Assembly: GCA_023055425.1 (NCBI GenBank)
Contig: JALGPY010000002.1
Location: forward strand, 47,329,321-47,393,320
Reading direction: 5' to 3'
Length of the DNA: 64,000 nt
DNA from: Linanthus parryae
Lineage: Eukaryota; Streptophyta; Magnoliopsida; Ericales; Polemoniaceae
The notes beneath the pieces were generated by a model, which saw only the letters and a list, made by a program, of their open reading frames with translations, ran no database searches and had not been told where the DNA came from. Position numbers and translations under genes: made by a program. This document shows positions 1-11,047 of this stretch, in pieces; the stretch's first letter is position 1, and each line of letters begins with the position of its first letter.

Positions 1-389
1 AGTTCATAACTTGACTGGGAGAGAACAAAAGGAGAGAGAGCAAGCAAGCAAGAGAGGCGTCCGCCCCCCTTGCCGCCGCCCCCTTCCCGTCGGCCCAACA
101 AGGAGGCAGCCCCCTCCTTGTTGCCTCGTGTTGTGTGATTTCTTCTTCCTATTACTCCGTTACGGGCTAGCACAAAGGAGAAGGAAGATCTAGATCTCAA
201 CTCTAGGTGTGGATCAACTATAGAGAACGTGACACAATTCACGTTACAAGTCATCACAGGAGAAACCCTAAGGTGTGTAACTTGATTTCTTCCCTTACCA
301 TCGTTATGTCTTTTATCCTGTGATCCTTGGAGGGTATTGCATGGATAAAATTTGTTTTTCCGCTGCGTATCCATGATTAAAACCCTACA
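1..389 (+). mobile_element. Partial copia LTR (3' portion), cut by window edge
   Basis: This is the 3' part of a long terminal repeat. It matches, with few differences, the last ~390 bases of the copia LTRs at 49957-51381 and 56958-58430, including the terminal AAAACCCTACA. No tRNA primer site follows base 389, so this is either a 3' LTR or a solo LTR abutting the gypsy fragment on its right. Its left end lies outside the window, so target-site duplication cannot be tested. Confidence 0.85.
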
Positions 390-578
390 TGTTGTCTGGG
401 AACTGTGCCAATAAATATTCCACTGCCTGAGACTTAATTGCTTTTGGACGGGCGCACGTGATATCATACTACGAGATAGTCATGTACCACTTCGCTAGCC
501 TTCCACAGGGAGAGGAATGACTGAACAAGTACCGGATGGGGTCACTCTTTGTGATCCCCACGACTTGTGAGAAGAGAA

Positions 579-1906
579 TTAATTATTTAACTTTCCCATG
601 ATGAAAAATAAAGCAAGGCAATGGCGTTCTATATCAGTGTACCTGGACTCAGCCGGCTGTACCACGCGAGAGATGTAATAGATTGGTCTTTCCTGCCCTT
701 CATGCTCTTGAGCTAACAACGCTCCTATAGACCTCCTGGTCGACGTCAGATACAACAGAAGTGGTGACCCCAATTGAGGCGCAATCATTACATGTGTGAA
801 GTCAACAGTTCCTTCAGCTTTTCAAACTTGGCTTGATGCTCCTTTGTCCAATTATACATGGCGCCCTTCTTGAGAAGATCACCAAAACAGAAGGTGAGCT
901 CTGCGATTGCCGGTACAAATCTTCGCAAATACGATAGCTTCCCCAAGAACGTCTTTAAGGTGCTTTGGTTGTGGGTTGCCACCATGCTAGTGATGGCTGA
1001 AATCGTCGCAGGATCAGTTTCAATCCCATGGCGGTGGATCACACACCCCAAGAATTTCCCGGAAGTTACCCCAAATGCGCACGTTATTGGATTCATCTTT
1101 AGTTGAAAGCTCCTGCACCTTCCGAACACCTTTCGTAGATCGCCGAGATGATCTGCTTCTTCTCTTGACTTAGTGACCAAATCATCAACATAGAACTCCA
1201 CTTCCTGATGCATCATATCATGGAAAAGAGCCATCGTGGCACGTTGATAAGTTGCACCTGCATTCTTCAATCCAAAGGGCATAACTGTGTAGTTGAAAAC
1301 CCCAACTGGCGTGATGAACGCAGTTTTCTTTGCATCTTCAGGGTCCATCTTGATTTGATTATACCCACTGAATCCGTCCATGAAACTGAACACCCGGTGA
1401 CCTGCGGTAGAATCAATGAGCAAGTCCATGTTTGGTAACGGGAAGTCATCCTTGGGGAAGAAGCGGTTGAGATCTCTGAAGTCCACGCAGATGCGACGCT
1501 GTCCATTTTTCTTGACAACTGGCACAATGTTGGCCAACCAAGTAGGGTGATGGTTGGGTTCAATAAACTTGGCGCTCAGCAACTTAACTATTTCCTCCTC
1601 GATCTTCATGTTGATCTCTGGTCTGAAACTCCTTGCACTCTGCTTTACCGTCTTGGACCCTGGGACAACATCCAACCTATGCATTGTCACTCCTGTATCA
1701 AGGCTAGGCATCTCATCGTACTCCCAGGCGAACACATCTCTATACTCTGTGAGCAACTTTAGCAAATTTTCTTCTTCTTCGCCCTTGAGATCCGCACTCA
1801 AGAACACGGGCCTATTTTTCGCTTCAAATGGGCTTAGCAATACTTCCTTTAGCTCCTGCTTTTGTGGCTTTAATTTGTCTTCCTTGCACTCGGGCGCTTC
1901 CCTCAA
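579..1906 (-). pseudogene. Gypsy reverse transcriptase plus start of RNase H, broken
   Basis: This is the polymerase part of a Ty3/gypsy pol. The 372-residue RT stretch (1906-788) shows the family blocks in order: a KNGQRRICVDFRDLNRFFPKD-like finger/palm block, the LPNMDLLID block, an MPFGLKNAGATYQR block, and the catalytic YVDD box followed by an FLGCVIH thumb block. A change of frame near 790-800 separates it from the RNase H start (788-579), which has the LLAQEHEGQERPIYYISR motif and is then truncated at about 575. The enzyme would copy element RNA into cDNA in virus-like particles. The missing RNase H C-terminus and integrase mean this copy cannot act by itself. It is placed upstream (on the plus strand) of its own protease and gag remnants, as expected for minus-strand orientation. 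Confidence 0.88.
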
Positions 1907-1965
1907 TTTCTCCTCCGGCAGGTCCGGCTTCAGCTGGTCGTTTTCTTCCCATTATAGTAGAAACT

Positions 1966-4137
1966 TTATATCTCTTTGCCTTTGTTTTCATGCTTCACTA
2001 CCCTTTTTAGGGTGTACACATTTTTCTTCTGATACACAGTTTTTGACACCTCTTCGCACGTAGGCACCTTCTCCTTAGTGTTTTCCCTTGTCACCATCAC
2101 TCCTGCCAGTGACAGATCATTGATATCCTCCCATAGAGGCAAAGGGGTTGGCTTAAATGGCCCAGGTGTCTGTTCGTCTGCCATCTCGGTGAACCATACA
2201 GCCTCAGTTAGGTGCGCTTCATTCAAGTTGAATGGGTTTATCGAAGCTGGTATCTCAACTACCCTGCTATTCCAAATGGCCTTCATCACATGGTGGGCTG
2301 TCGAAGGTACTGCGTCAAAACGATGGATCTACGACCGACCAATGATCATGTGGTAGGTCGTGTTCGCATCGATGACATAGAACTTGACAGAACACTTTAT
2401 CCTTCCTATCTAAATTCCCAAGTGAATCCATCCCACTGTCATTCTTGAATCGCTTCCGCATCCCATTAACGAAGATGGGCGCCTGACAATTTTCTTCTCG
2501 GGAATTCCTGCTAACTTCAGGGTGTTGAGCGAGACTACGTTGACGGCCGCTCCTCCATCAACAAACGCCCTTTTAAACTCGACATCATTGATCACTGCTG
2601 TGACATCCAGAGGCTTCTGATGGCTCACATCTGTCTTCTTGTCTGATTAAGAAAAATCATTATCTTCTCAGTCGAGCGAGAGGCCCTTACAACTCTCCCA
2701 TTGGAGACAACTATATCCTCCTCAAAGTCTTCTGCCACTCTGAGGATCGCCTTCTTCATCTCCTTGCAGCACTTTTCTCAAAAGTTCATTTAATCAAAGA
2801 ACCTTTTGAAGTCGTGTGATCCCTTCATCCTATCGGCGCGCGAGTCCTTCGTGTCCATGCTATAGTCTTCCTCATCATGGAATTCGGCTACAACATGTAG
2901 CCCATCTTATGCGATCTCTTTGAGGTCCATAATCGCGATCATGGCCACCTCCTTGTCTTTTGGCTCTTGTTCTGAATGGACTGGTAGGGGATTGTTGCGC
3001 ACATCCTTCCTTTGCTCGCTGATGACCAGCTCCCCTTCCTTCATCTTCTTGTTTACCAGCCACTTGAGCTTCTTGCATTCAGGTGTTGGATGCATGAATT
3101 TACCGTGGCATTCACACCACTTTGGATCCCTTAGCTGCTCCCTAGTGGGTGCCCTTTCGAGTTGAGGTAGGACCCCATCTTTACGCCACTATTTGCAGAG
3201 ATCGATCACCTCCTCAAGAGAGCATGGTAATGGCGGGACATCTGCAGTCGAACCCTTGTGCTATTTGTGCAGTGAGACTGTATTGACTTCAGCCTCGCGC
3301 CCCCTCTTGTAGTTAAATCTGCCAATCCCGAAGGTCGATCCTCCTGGGGACCGTTCAGTGGCATGCGTCTTCCTTTGCCTCTCAACTATATGCTCTATAT
3401 TCTTGGTACAATCGATTAACTTCAAAACAGTAGGCATTTGCAAGTTAATCAACACACCCTTGTACTCGTCTCGCATTCCTTGGAGACATATCTCGACGAG
3501 CCGACTTTCAACCACCTAATCTCTGCACTCCAGTGACTTTACCCTGAACTTCTTGATGAATGCGACTCCTTCTTCATCACACTTTTGATACATGCGCGAC
3601 AGGTGAATCATCGTGACCTTCTCCTCCATATGAAAGAACTTGGTATAGAACATTTTGACCATGTCCTCCCATGTCTTTATGGAGCCAGCTTCCAATGCCC
3701 TGTACCACTTGTATGCGACGTTCCCCAAGGACTTGGGAAACTCGCGCATCAGTAGGTTAGAATCTACCCCGTGTGGCCCCATCATGTCGATGAAGCGCAT
3801 GACATGCTCCTGAGCATTCTCATTGACATCATCGAACTTCTCCCACTTGGGAGCTTTGTATCCTGCAGGGTTGGGCATCAGGTAAATCTCGCGCGAAATA
3901 GGAGGCGCGTTATCAACCTTCGGGATAATGGTGTCCGTGAAGCATTGATTCGCGAGGAAATTATCCAGGCGCTGCTCCAAGGCTGTCATACTTGCTGGTG
4001 TACTTGTTCCCGCAGCAGGAAGAAGGGTTGCAGCCGGGGAAGGAACATATGCAACACTTGGATTGGCGGCGTTACCAGCGTTGTTTACAACTACCGGCGG
4101 GGGGAGCAGGGGTTGCTGTGGTTGGACATTAGTGGGA
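1966..4137 (-). pseudogene. Gypsy gag and aspartic protease remnant
   Basis: Translating the minus strand from about 4137 gives a proline/alanine-rich N-terminus, then a gag core (MPNPAGYKAPKWEKFDDV, 3989-3516). A further gag block follows (ESRLVEICLQGMRDEYKGVL, 3515-3261, joined after a stop), and then a cysteine/histidine-bearing segment (about 3095-2880). The protease block with FVDGGAAVNVVSLNTLKLAG lies at 2628-2410, and 2289-1966 corresponds to the linker between protease and RT. Each block aligns by eye with the gag and protease of 47598-45312. In-frame stops and small indels separate the blocks, so no complete polyprotein can be made. Gag would form the particle shell and the protease would mature it. 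Confidence 0.85.
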
Positions 4138-4142
4138 ATGCC

Positions 4143-5111
4143 CAGTAGCAGATGTAGAGAGGATTTGTCACTCCCACATAATGGGAGAAAATATCCACGG
4201 CCGCTCGAGGAATGGCGCTCATTGAATGTCTGGCCAGACTCAGATAAATCAATATGGAGATATTGATGTTATCTGCTTGCATAAGCATATTTCCAGGATC
4301 GAGGGACTATTGATTGGATATACGAGTGTGACTATTTATGTTTCGTGTCCAATCCGGATATGGAGACAAAGGGATAGTACAATATGTGATATTGGGCACA
4401 AAATGTTTGTCGGGATCACTGACTTATTACTGTTAGTTGGGTTGCATGAATGTGTTGCTATACACCGCTCCATGTTAGTAATAAGTTACTACCAAGTAAG
4501 TAGAAACATATGGGGTCACACGTCAAATAGAGTTGAACTGGATTTGGGATTAATTAATATGATCAATTAATTAGAAGGATCACTTTGCAACACCTTGCAA
4601 ACTTAGTAGGACTAATATGCAAGGAAGGGACTAATCCAAGTTCATGTAGAACTAGGAAGGGCCCTATATGCATTTAACAAGGAGTTGTTGGACTATATAA
4701 AGGATGCTCTAGCTCCTTCCCACAACTAATGCTCATAACATAAGTGAGTGAGAGAGAAAGCAAAAGAGAGAGCAAGACAAGACTAGAGGCCGAAGCCCCT
4801 AGCCCGTCCGCCCTACCCGTCGGCCACAAGGAGAGGGCCGAACCCTTTCTTTGTCCTACGTTGCTTGATTCGTTCTTCCCTCTTCCTCCTTTTCAAGCTA
4901 GCACTAGGAGAAGGAAGAATCTAGATCTCACCTCTAGACGTGGATCAACCGTAGAGACGAGGACAATTTTCTTCGTCTGATCTCCCGAACCAAAAGGTAT
5001 ACATCTTCTATGTCCTTCATCATGTTATGAATGTCTCTTCCTGTGATCCTTTGTGGGCTTTGAGTAGATTTTTTTTGTTATTTCGCTGCGTAACCTACGT
5101 CAAAACCCAAC
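4143..5111 (+). mobile_element. Divergent copia LTR, 5'-truncated
   Basis: Similarity to the copia LTR at 49957-51381 starts inside that LTR (about its base 460) with the block around CTCCCACATAATGGGAGAAAA and runs to an end resembling AAAACCC. It has the TATA-like ACTATATAAAGGATGCTC and the same purine-rich and CCGTCGGCC patches, but differs clearly enough to be a separate subfamily. No primer site follows. The left part of the LTR is missing where it meets gypsy gag. Confidence 0.8.
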
Positions 5112-5760
5112 GAGTCGTTACTCCACAACCCTTAATCATATTTTCTTTGCAAGTGACACATATATCTTACAAAAATTCTCCCAGGAACATGTCGGGATCT
5201 TAAAATGGGGCTTGGATGCTTTTTGTGAACAATTTGGTCAGCGTATAAACCTAGAGAAATCAGACCTTGTTGTCAGTCCCAATATGGCTGAGGAGGATGC
5301 TAGAATCCTTAGCCAAACGCTTGGTGTTAAGCTGTTAGATAAACCGGGGAAATACTTGGGAAGCATTATGGACTTCAAACTTCCCAAAGCTAAAATATTC
5401 AAAGGTACTCTAAAGAAATTCCATTCAAAAGTGAAACACTGGAAGATGCTTTCTCTTTCCTTCGCTGGAGAATGTGTCCTCATCAATCCACCTGCCAGCT
5501 ATCACAACCTACATCCTCTCAGTTTTTAAAGAGCCGACAATTTTCTTTGCGAAATTAAAATATTTATCACAAACTTCTTTTGGTCTGACGACAACAGCAA
5601 ATGTATTAGATTGAGAAAATGGTCTATTCTTTGCAAACCATTGACAAAAGGTGGTATGAGATTTAGGGACTTGGAGATTCAAAATCAAGCGCTTCTAGCT
5701 TAGACTGCTTGATACTTCAAAATCCTGATACGCTTATGGAAAAAATTCTGATCATAAAAT
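5112..5760 (+). pseudogene. LINE (L1-type) reverse transcriptase C-terminal remnant
   Basis: The reading around 5190-5520 gives LKWGLDAFCEQFGQRINLEK followed by KYLGSIMDFKLPK and a KHWKMLSLSFAGECVLI block. That is the typical order after the catalytic domain of plant non-LTR reverse transcriptases. After an in-frame stop near 5526, the segment LTKGGMRFRDLEIQNQALLA (about 5640-5700) continues the same protein. The catalytic YADD region should lie upstream and is absent, lost at the junction with the copia LTR. It is not functional. Confidence 0.8.
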
Positions 5761-7832
5761 ATTATAATTCAAAACCATTCTTGCACTCCAAGCCAACTCA
5801 AAATTCTTCGTGGGGGATGAAGAAGCATTCTCTGGGAAAAAGAATTACTTCAAAATAAAATGCATTGGAAACGGGAAATCAATTAATCCTCTTACAGACA
5901 AATGGTTCTCTGAATGAGAATTTCTCCATGAAACCTATGGAAACTTCTATCCAAACCTTCGGATTAAAGATTCATGCCGACACCAAACATTGGAAAAATG
6001 ATATTTTATTTCAATTCTTTGGTACTGAAGCTTCTTGTGAAAATGAAAATAAAAAATAAAAAATCATCCCGCACTTAGAACAGGAAGACAGATTACTATG
6101 GCCACACAACAGTTCTAGACACTACTCGGTCAAATCCGGATATCTTCAGTTGACAAAAGTCAAAAATCCAATGATTCCCTACATGGATACCTCATAAATC
6201 AATCTTTGGAAGAAAGTAAGGCTCTTATGGCTGACCGCCACTTTATCATCATTTTTCTGAAATTACTTTCGACTGCTCTCCTAATTCTAAGCATCCTCCA
6301 TATAAGACATTGCTCCATCAACAATGCAGTTTGCCCTCGTTGCAGAGACATGGATGAGACCCTCTTCCACTGAATTTTGGGATGCCGCTCCTCCCGTGCT
6401 ATTTGGTTTGCCTCAAATCTTGGTTTATCTCCGCCTTCTAGCCCGTCGCAATCTTTTTCTTCACATCTTTTATCTCTTTTCGACTCTTTCTCTTCAGAGG
6501 ACATGTTATATTTCCTCCTCACCCTGCGACATTTATGGTTATTTAGAAATGAAGCAGTAATGAAAGCCAATTTCATTACTCGTCAAACTTTGTTAATAAC
6601 CCTCGGTCATGCGGTCACAAATTTCAAAGGTAGACCCAAACTCCAAATTCCCCATGAAATTCAGGAACGTCAAATGTGAGGATCTTCAAGAAAATTGGTT
6701 TAGGGGTCAAGCTAACAACAAAGTTACCAACTTCATGGTTGATGCATCCTGAAACACTAACGGAATAGTAGCTTGGTTAAAAGACGAGTCAAATATTGAA
6801 GCTAGTTATGTTACTTATCAGGCTCATTCCCCTCTGCTGGCGGAATCGACTGGCATTTCAAAAGCACTTTATTGAATACTTTCACATCGCTTTTCAATTG
6901 TACAACTCCACACGAACTGACATAAGACGATTCTAAATCTCAAAGGACTAGTCACAGACTTTGCACTCCACTCGGTCATCTCTGACGTTAGAAAAGGTAG
7001 TTATAATTTTCATTTTCTGAGTATATAATGCGTGTAAAGAGATCTCAGACATGGATGAGACCCTCTTCCACTGAATTTTGGGATGCCGCTCCTCCCGGGC
7101 TATTTGGTTTGCCTCAAACCTTGGTTTATCTCCGCCTTCTAGCCCGTCGCAATCTTTTTCTTCACATCTTTTATCTCTTTCGACTCTTTCTCTTCAGAGG
7201 ACATGTTATATTTCCTCCTCCCCAGCGACATTTATGGTTATGTAGAAATGAAGCAGTAATGAAAGCCAATTTCATTACTCCTCAAACTTTGTTGATAACC
7301 CTCGGGTCATGCGGTCACAAATTTCAAAGGTAGACCCAAACTTCAAATTTCCCATGAAATCCAGGAACATCAAAGTGAGGATCTTCAAGACAATTGGTCT
7401 AGGGGTCAAGCTAACAACAAAGTTACCAACTTCATGGTTGATGCATCTTGGAACACTAACGGAAAGACAACAGTAGCTTGGTTAAAAGACGAGTCAAATA
7501 TTGAAGCCGTTATGTTACTTATCAGGCTCATTCCCCTCTGCTGGCGGAATCGATTCGCATTTCAAAAGCACTTTATTGAATACTTCACATCGTTTTTCAA
7601 ATGTCCAACTCCACACGGACTCACAGAAAGGCCACGAATTTTGCACTCCACTCGGTCATTTCCGACATTCGAAAAGTTATTCATAATTTTCATTTCTTGA
7701 ATATTAAATATTATGCGAAAAGATATTTCACCCAAAAATTCACGACAGAATTCAATGGAGAAAATCAAAATTGTAATCCGCTTTATTAAATGAAATTTCT
7801 ACCTTTCAAAAAACAAACAAAAACAAAATAAT
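5761..7832 (+). pseudogene. LINE 3' part: zinc-binding and RNase H-like domains, duplicated
   Basis: Downstream of the RT remnant, a reverse-transcriptase zinc-binding region is visible around 6325-6420 (VCPRCRDMDETLFH then ILGCRSSRAIWFASNLG). It is followed by an RNase H-like start, NFMVDASWNTNGK, in the 7434 copy. The stretch of about 6346-7046 is repeated at about 7049-7720, so both domains occur twice, each interrupted by stops. An A-rich stretch at about 7800-7832 looks like the LINE tail. The whole sits directly upstream of the AAPT 5'UTR. Confidence 0.72.
6346..7720 (+). repeat. ~700-bp tandem duplication inside the LINE
   Basis: Copy 1 begins at GACATGGATGAGACCCTCTT (about 6346) and copy 2 with the same words at about 7049. 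Both run through the same zinc-binding and RNase H-like sequence to a TAATTTTCATTT tail (about 7010 and 7686). The copies differ by scattered substitutions and small indels, so the duplication is not recent. Confidence 0.85.
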
Positions 7833-8124
7833 CCATAGCTGCCCTTCAACTTTATGGGGAATGGAGCACAGCTGTCCCAATTTGGCTTAGAGCAGAAATT
7901 TAAAAAAAGATGTATTAGGCTTTTCAATTAATTTTTTTTTGAAATTAATTAATTAATCAATTAATATGAAAGTTGCTTTTCCCAAAAAGCAATAATAATA
8001 ATCCATAACTAAACAATTCTATTCCCTTTCAGCGTAGAACCGCGCCCTCGAATCGGAGAACCATATTCCCAGATCGTTAAAGCATCCGCGGCGGATCTCA
8101 CATCTTCCGCCTTCAATTTCCAAG

Positions 8125-8282
8125 GTCTGGCTTCGTCTCTCCACTCTCACTTGCAAAATAGTTTCGTAATATTCGTTCGTTTACCCTCAGATCTGTTCTA
8201 TATCTGTATATGCACACAATTACACTGTTGGGTGTTGACGATTAACATATAAACTCATTGTTTTTTGTGCTAATTTGGGCAG
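8125..8282 (+). other. Probable 5'UTR intron of the AAPT gene
   Basis: A CAAG|GTCTGG donor at 8125 and a TTTGGGCAG acceptor ending at 8282 lie 22 bases before the AAPT start codon. The sequence before 8125 is CT-rich and UTR-like. The call rests on splice consensus only; no transcript is available. Confidence 0.5.
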
Positions 8283-8304
8283 CTTTAGATTGAAGAGGAA
8301 CGGA

Positions 8305-11008
8305 ATGGGGTATATAGGAGCTCATGGTGTTGCTGCGCTCCATAGATACAAATACAGTGGAGTGGATCACTCCTATGTGGCTAAATATGTCTTGCAGCCC
8401 TTTTGGACCCGCTTTGTTACCTTCTTCCCACTTTGGATGCCGTAAGTTTCTTCTTCATTTACTTGTTTCAAACTGTTGTTTTATTGGTGGTTTCAATGAT
8501 TTGCTGTTTATTGTTTGAATCTGTTCTCTGATGGGTTTGGTGCAATTTTGTGAACTTGTACTCATGAGTTGCTTTGGTTGTTGTTTGGTCTTGAGAAATG
8601 GGATAGATACCAATGGTTGCTATATTATGCAACTCTATGTGAAGGGTGATACCAATGGACATCTGGGTCAAGCCTTTGTTTGATAGAGTATATTAGTACT
8701 AGGGGATTGCGGGCACTACCCTAAAAAACACTAAAAAATTCATTGCCTTCATTTGACATCTTCTATCTAAAATGAAATTTTTTGAAACATTTCTTGCACC
8801 TGCGATGTAAAAAGTGAATGACAACACAGAGAATGAAATTAGTAGGAACCGGAAATTTTCGGAGCCACCATGTGAGAAATTCGGGTGAAAGAGAGTGAAA
8901 ATGGGGGAAGTTAAGATGCGTGGAGGAAGTCGGGAGAAGTTACAAAAGTGATGGTGTGCACTACAAATATTTGAAAATACACGATTTGCCCCCATTCCCA
9001 ATTTTTGGGGAATTCTAACTATAAGTAAGTGGGTGGTAAGTGAGATCTAAGGGCTGCGGCTGATTTGATCTAAAGGCCTAAATGACATTTTAAAGTCAAA
9101 CCATGCTATTTTATAGAATAGATTGGATCCGGTATGATGTTGATTCGTAGAGCTTAGCTCTCTTATGTGTTGGGAGAATACCAAGAACTACAGCAATGCT
9201 GTTTTCCTCTATGTCACTAGCCTTTTGACCAACTATCTTGTACTGTAGAGCACTAGAAACCTCTTACTCTCACTTGCGCTTATGGTGACTTTTATTTGAT
9301 TTTTGGTATAAAATTCGGGCTATGAGACAAGACAACAAGTTCATGTATCGAAGTGATGGAAATGCTGTCTTAGTGATAAATAATAGTAGGGGGCGAAATT
9401 TATACATTTGGTGTGCAAATGGTGCCACGACTATATATGTTCTTAATCTGGATTAGACTTTTGTTATAAGGGAGGCTGATACCCTGAAGATGATCTAGTC
9501 ATTTAGTTGTGTGTTTGGGGACATCTCTTTCTTTGATCCAGTCTTTCGGAGCACCAGAGGGGTGAAAGAAAGGTCGAAATGTTGTACCATAGGAAAATAT
9601 GTTCGTGGCCCACATGGTGCTTATCGTTTCTGAATCAAAACCATTGAACCAGACATTGAAAACCCTTTTTGTCCCTCCAAATATATTTTATAGTGTGTTG
9701 TTTATTTTACATATGTCGAAACAGTGTAGTGCCGCCGTCTAAGAAGTACAGTTGCAGGTGCGCTAGCGGCTTCGAGCGCAGCACTTTCAAAAAATTAGGG
9801 GTGCTGGTGCGGGGTGGGTGTGGTCAAAGTACGTATGTATATATAAAATTATGTGTATATACTACATATATTTATGTTATTTGTGAGATATGCTACTTGT
9901 AACGGCCAACCGTCTGGCACCTTGAGAAACCTATAAGCACGCTCCTACGAGTGTCACGAGGTCAGCCGTCCCCAGCCCTGAACTAGCAAGCTTGTCATAT
10001 GCCGTCATGATACCTTGGGCAAGGATACTAGCATACCTGAAAATATAGCCAACCGTCACTACCATTTAGATATGAAGGCCACACAATCCACACATGTCAA
10101 CCCTGCCGCGCACTGGATGTGGTAAGGACGTTGAGCCATGACATTCATTTACATGAAAAAAATGTAAGTAAGGTTGATAAAAAAATGAAAAATAAACATT
10201 AGTGGACCAAATTATATACTATAAACCAAACATATTAACCATTCTGCAAAATAGATCATACACATCACATGGTCACAAGTCATAATAGATGCACGTTATT
10301 TTGGTTAAATTGTAGTTGTATTTTAGAAGACCTCTCTACTGAAAGTTTCGAAATGAATGCCTCATCCACAAATCATCTAGAGGCACCTGATGCAGCTTGC
10401 AACCTCCCCAAAGCACCCGCACTTCCTAGGCTTCCATGAACGGATTGGACTTTGTAACCAATGGTTGCTAGACATGTGTGCCAAAAACACCTACCGTGTC
10501 AAAGAGATTTTTGAGAAATTCCATCTGTAGAATGCCAAAATCTGTCTCCAAACTAAGGGCTAGTGGCGTTTAGAAAGTAGCTGTGCCGGAAGTGCTGTAA
10601 GAAAACTGCTGTAGAAATTCACTTAAAAAGTGTTTGGTAACTTTCATATATAACCTGCTGTATAAAACAGAGCTTTACATTTTGTGTTTGGCAATAATTT
10701 CTTTAGAGTTGTTGTAAGTGTCGAAATGATAATATCATACATGTTAAGAGTTTTATTGCAATTAGATAAGCTTTTTTGAATTATTGTTACGACATGGATA
10801 AAAAAGTCTACTAATAAAATAATCAGCAGCTCTGAAAAAGCGGAAAGCAGTTACTGTCCAAATAGCAGCTAATTAACAATTTACCGAACATATCAACATC
10901 TGCTATTTGCATAAAAAAGCAGCGTTCTAGAAAGCAAAAGCATTACCAAACAAGCTCTAAGCTATTGTGCAGTAGAAGTTGATTTGTTGGAGTAATAACA
11001 GATGTATA

Positions 11009-11047
<39 letters not shown>

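Larger units (their letters stand above)
390..4140 (-). mobile_element. Decayed Ty3/gypsy (Tat-lineage type) internal fragment
   Basis: Read on the minus strand the order is gag (about 4137-2900), protease (about 2640-2400), reverse transcriptase (1906-788) and the start of RNase H (788-579). This is the Ty3/gypsy order. Gag and protease are closely similar to those of the complete element at 36050-48265, so the two belong to one family. Frames are broken at several points and both ends are truncated by copia LTR sequence; no gypsy LTR is visible. It is a dead remnant, but it keeps the RT that the larger relative lacks. Confidence 0.88.

Noticed and set aside
9900..10140. TGTAACGGCCAACCG at 9898 resembles the start of an LTR.
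   Set aside because: No matching end, duplicate copy or target duplication could be found in intron 1.
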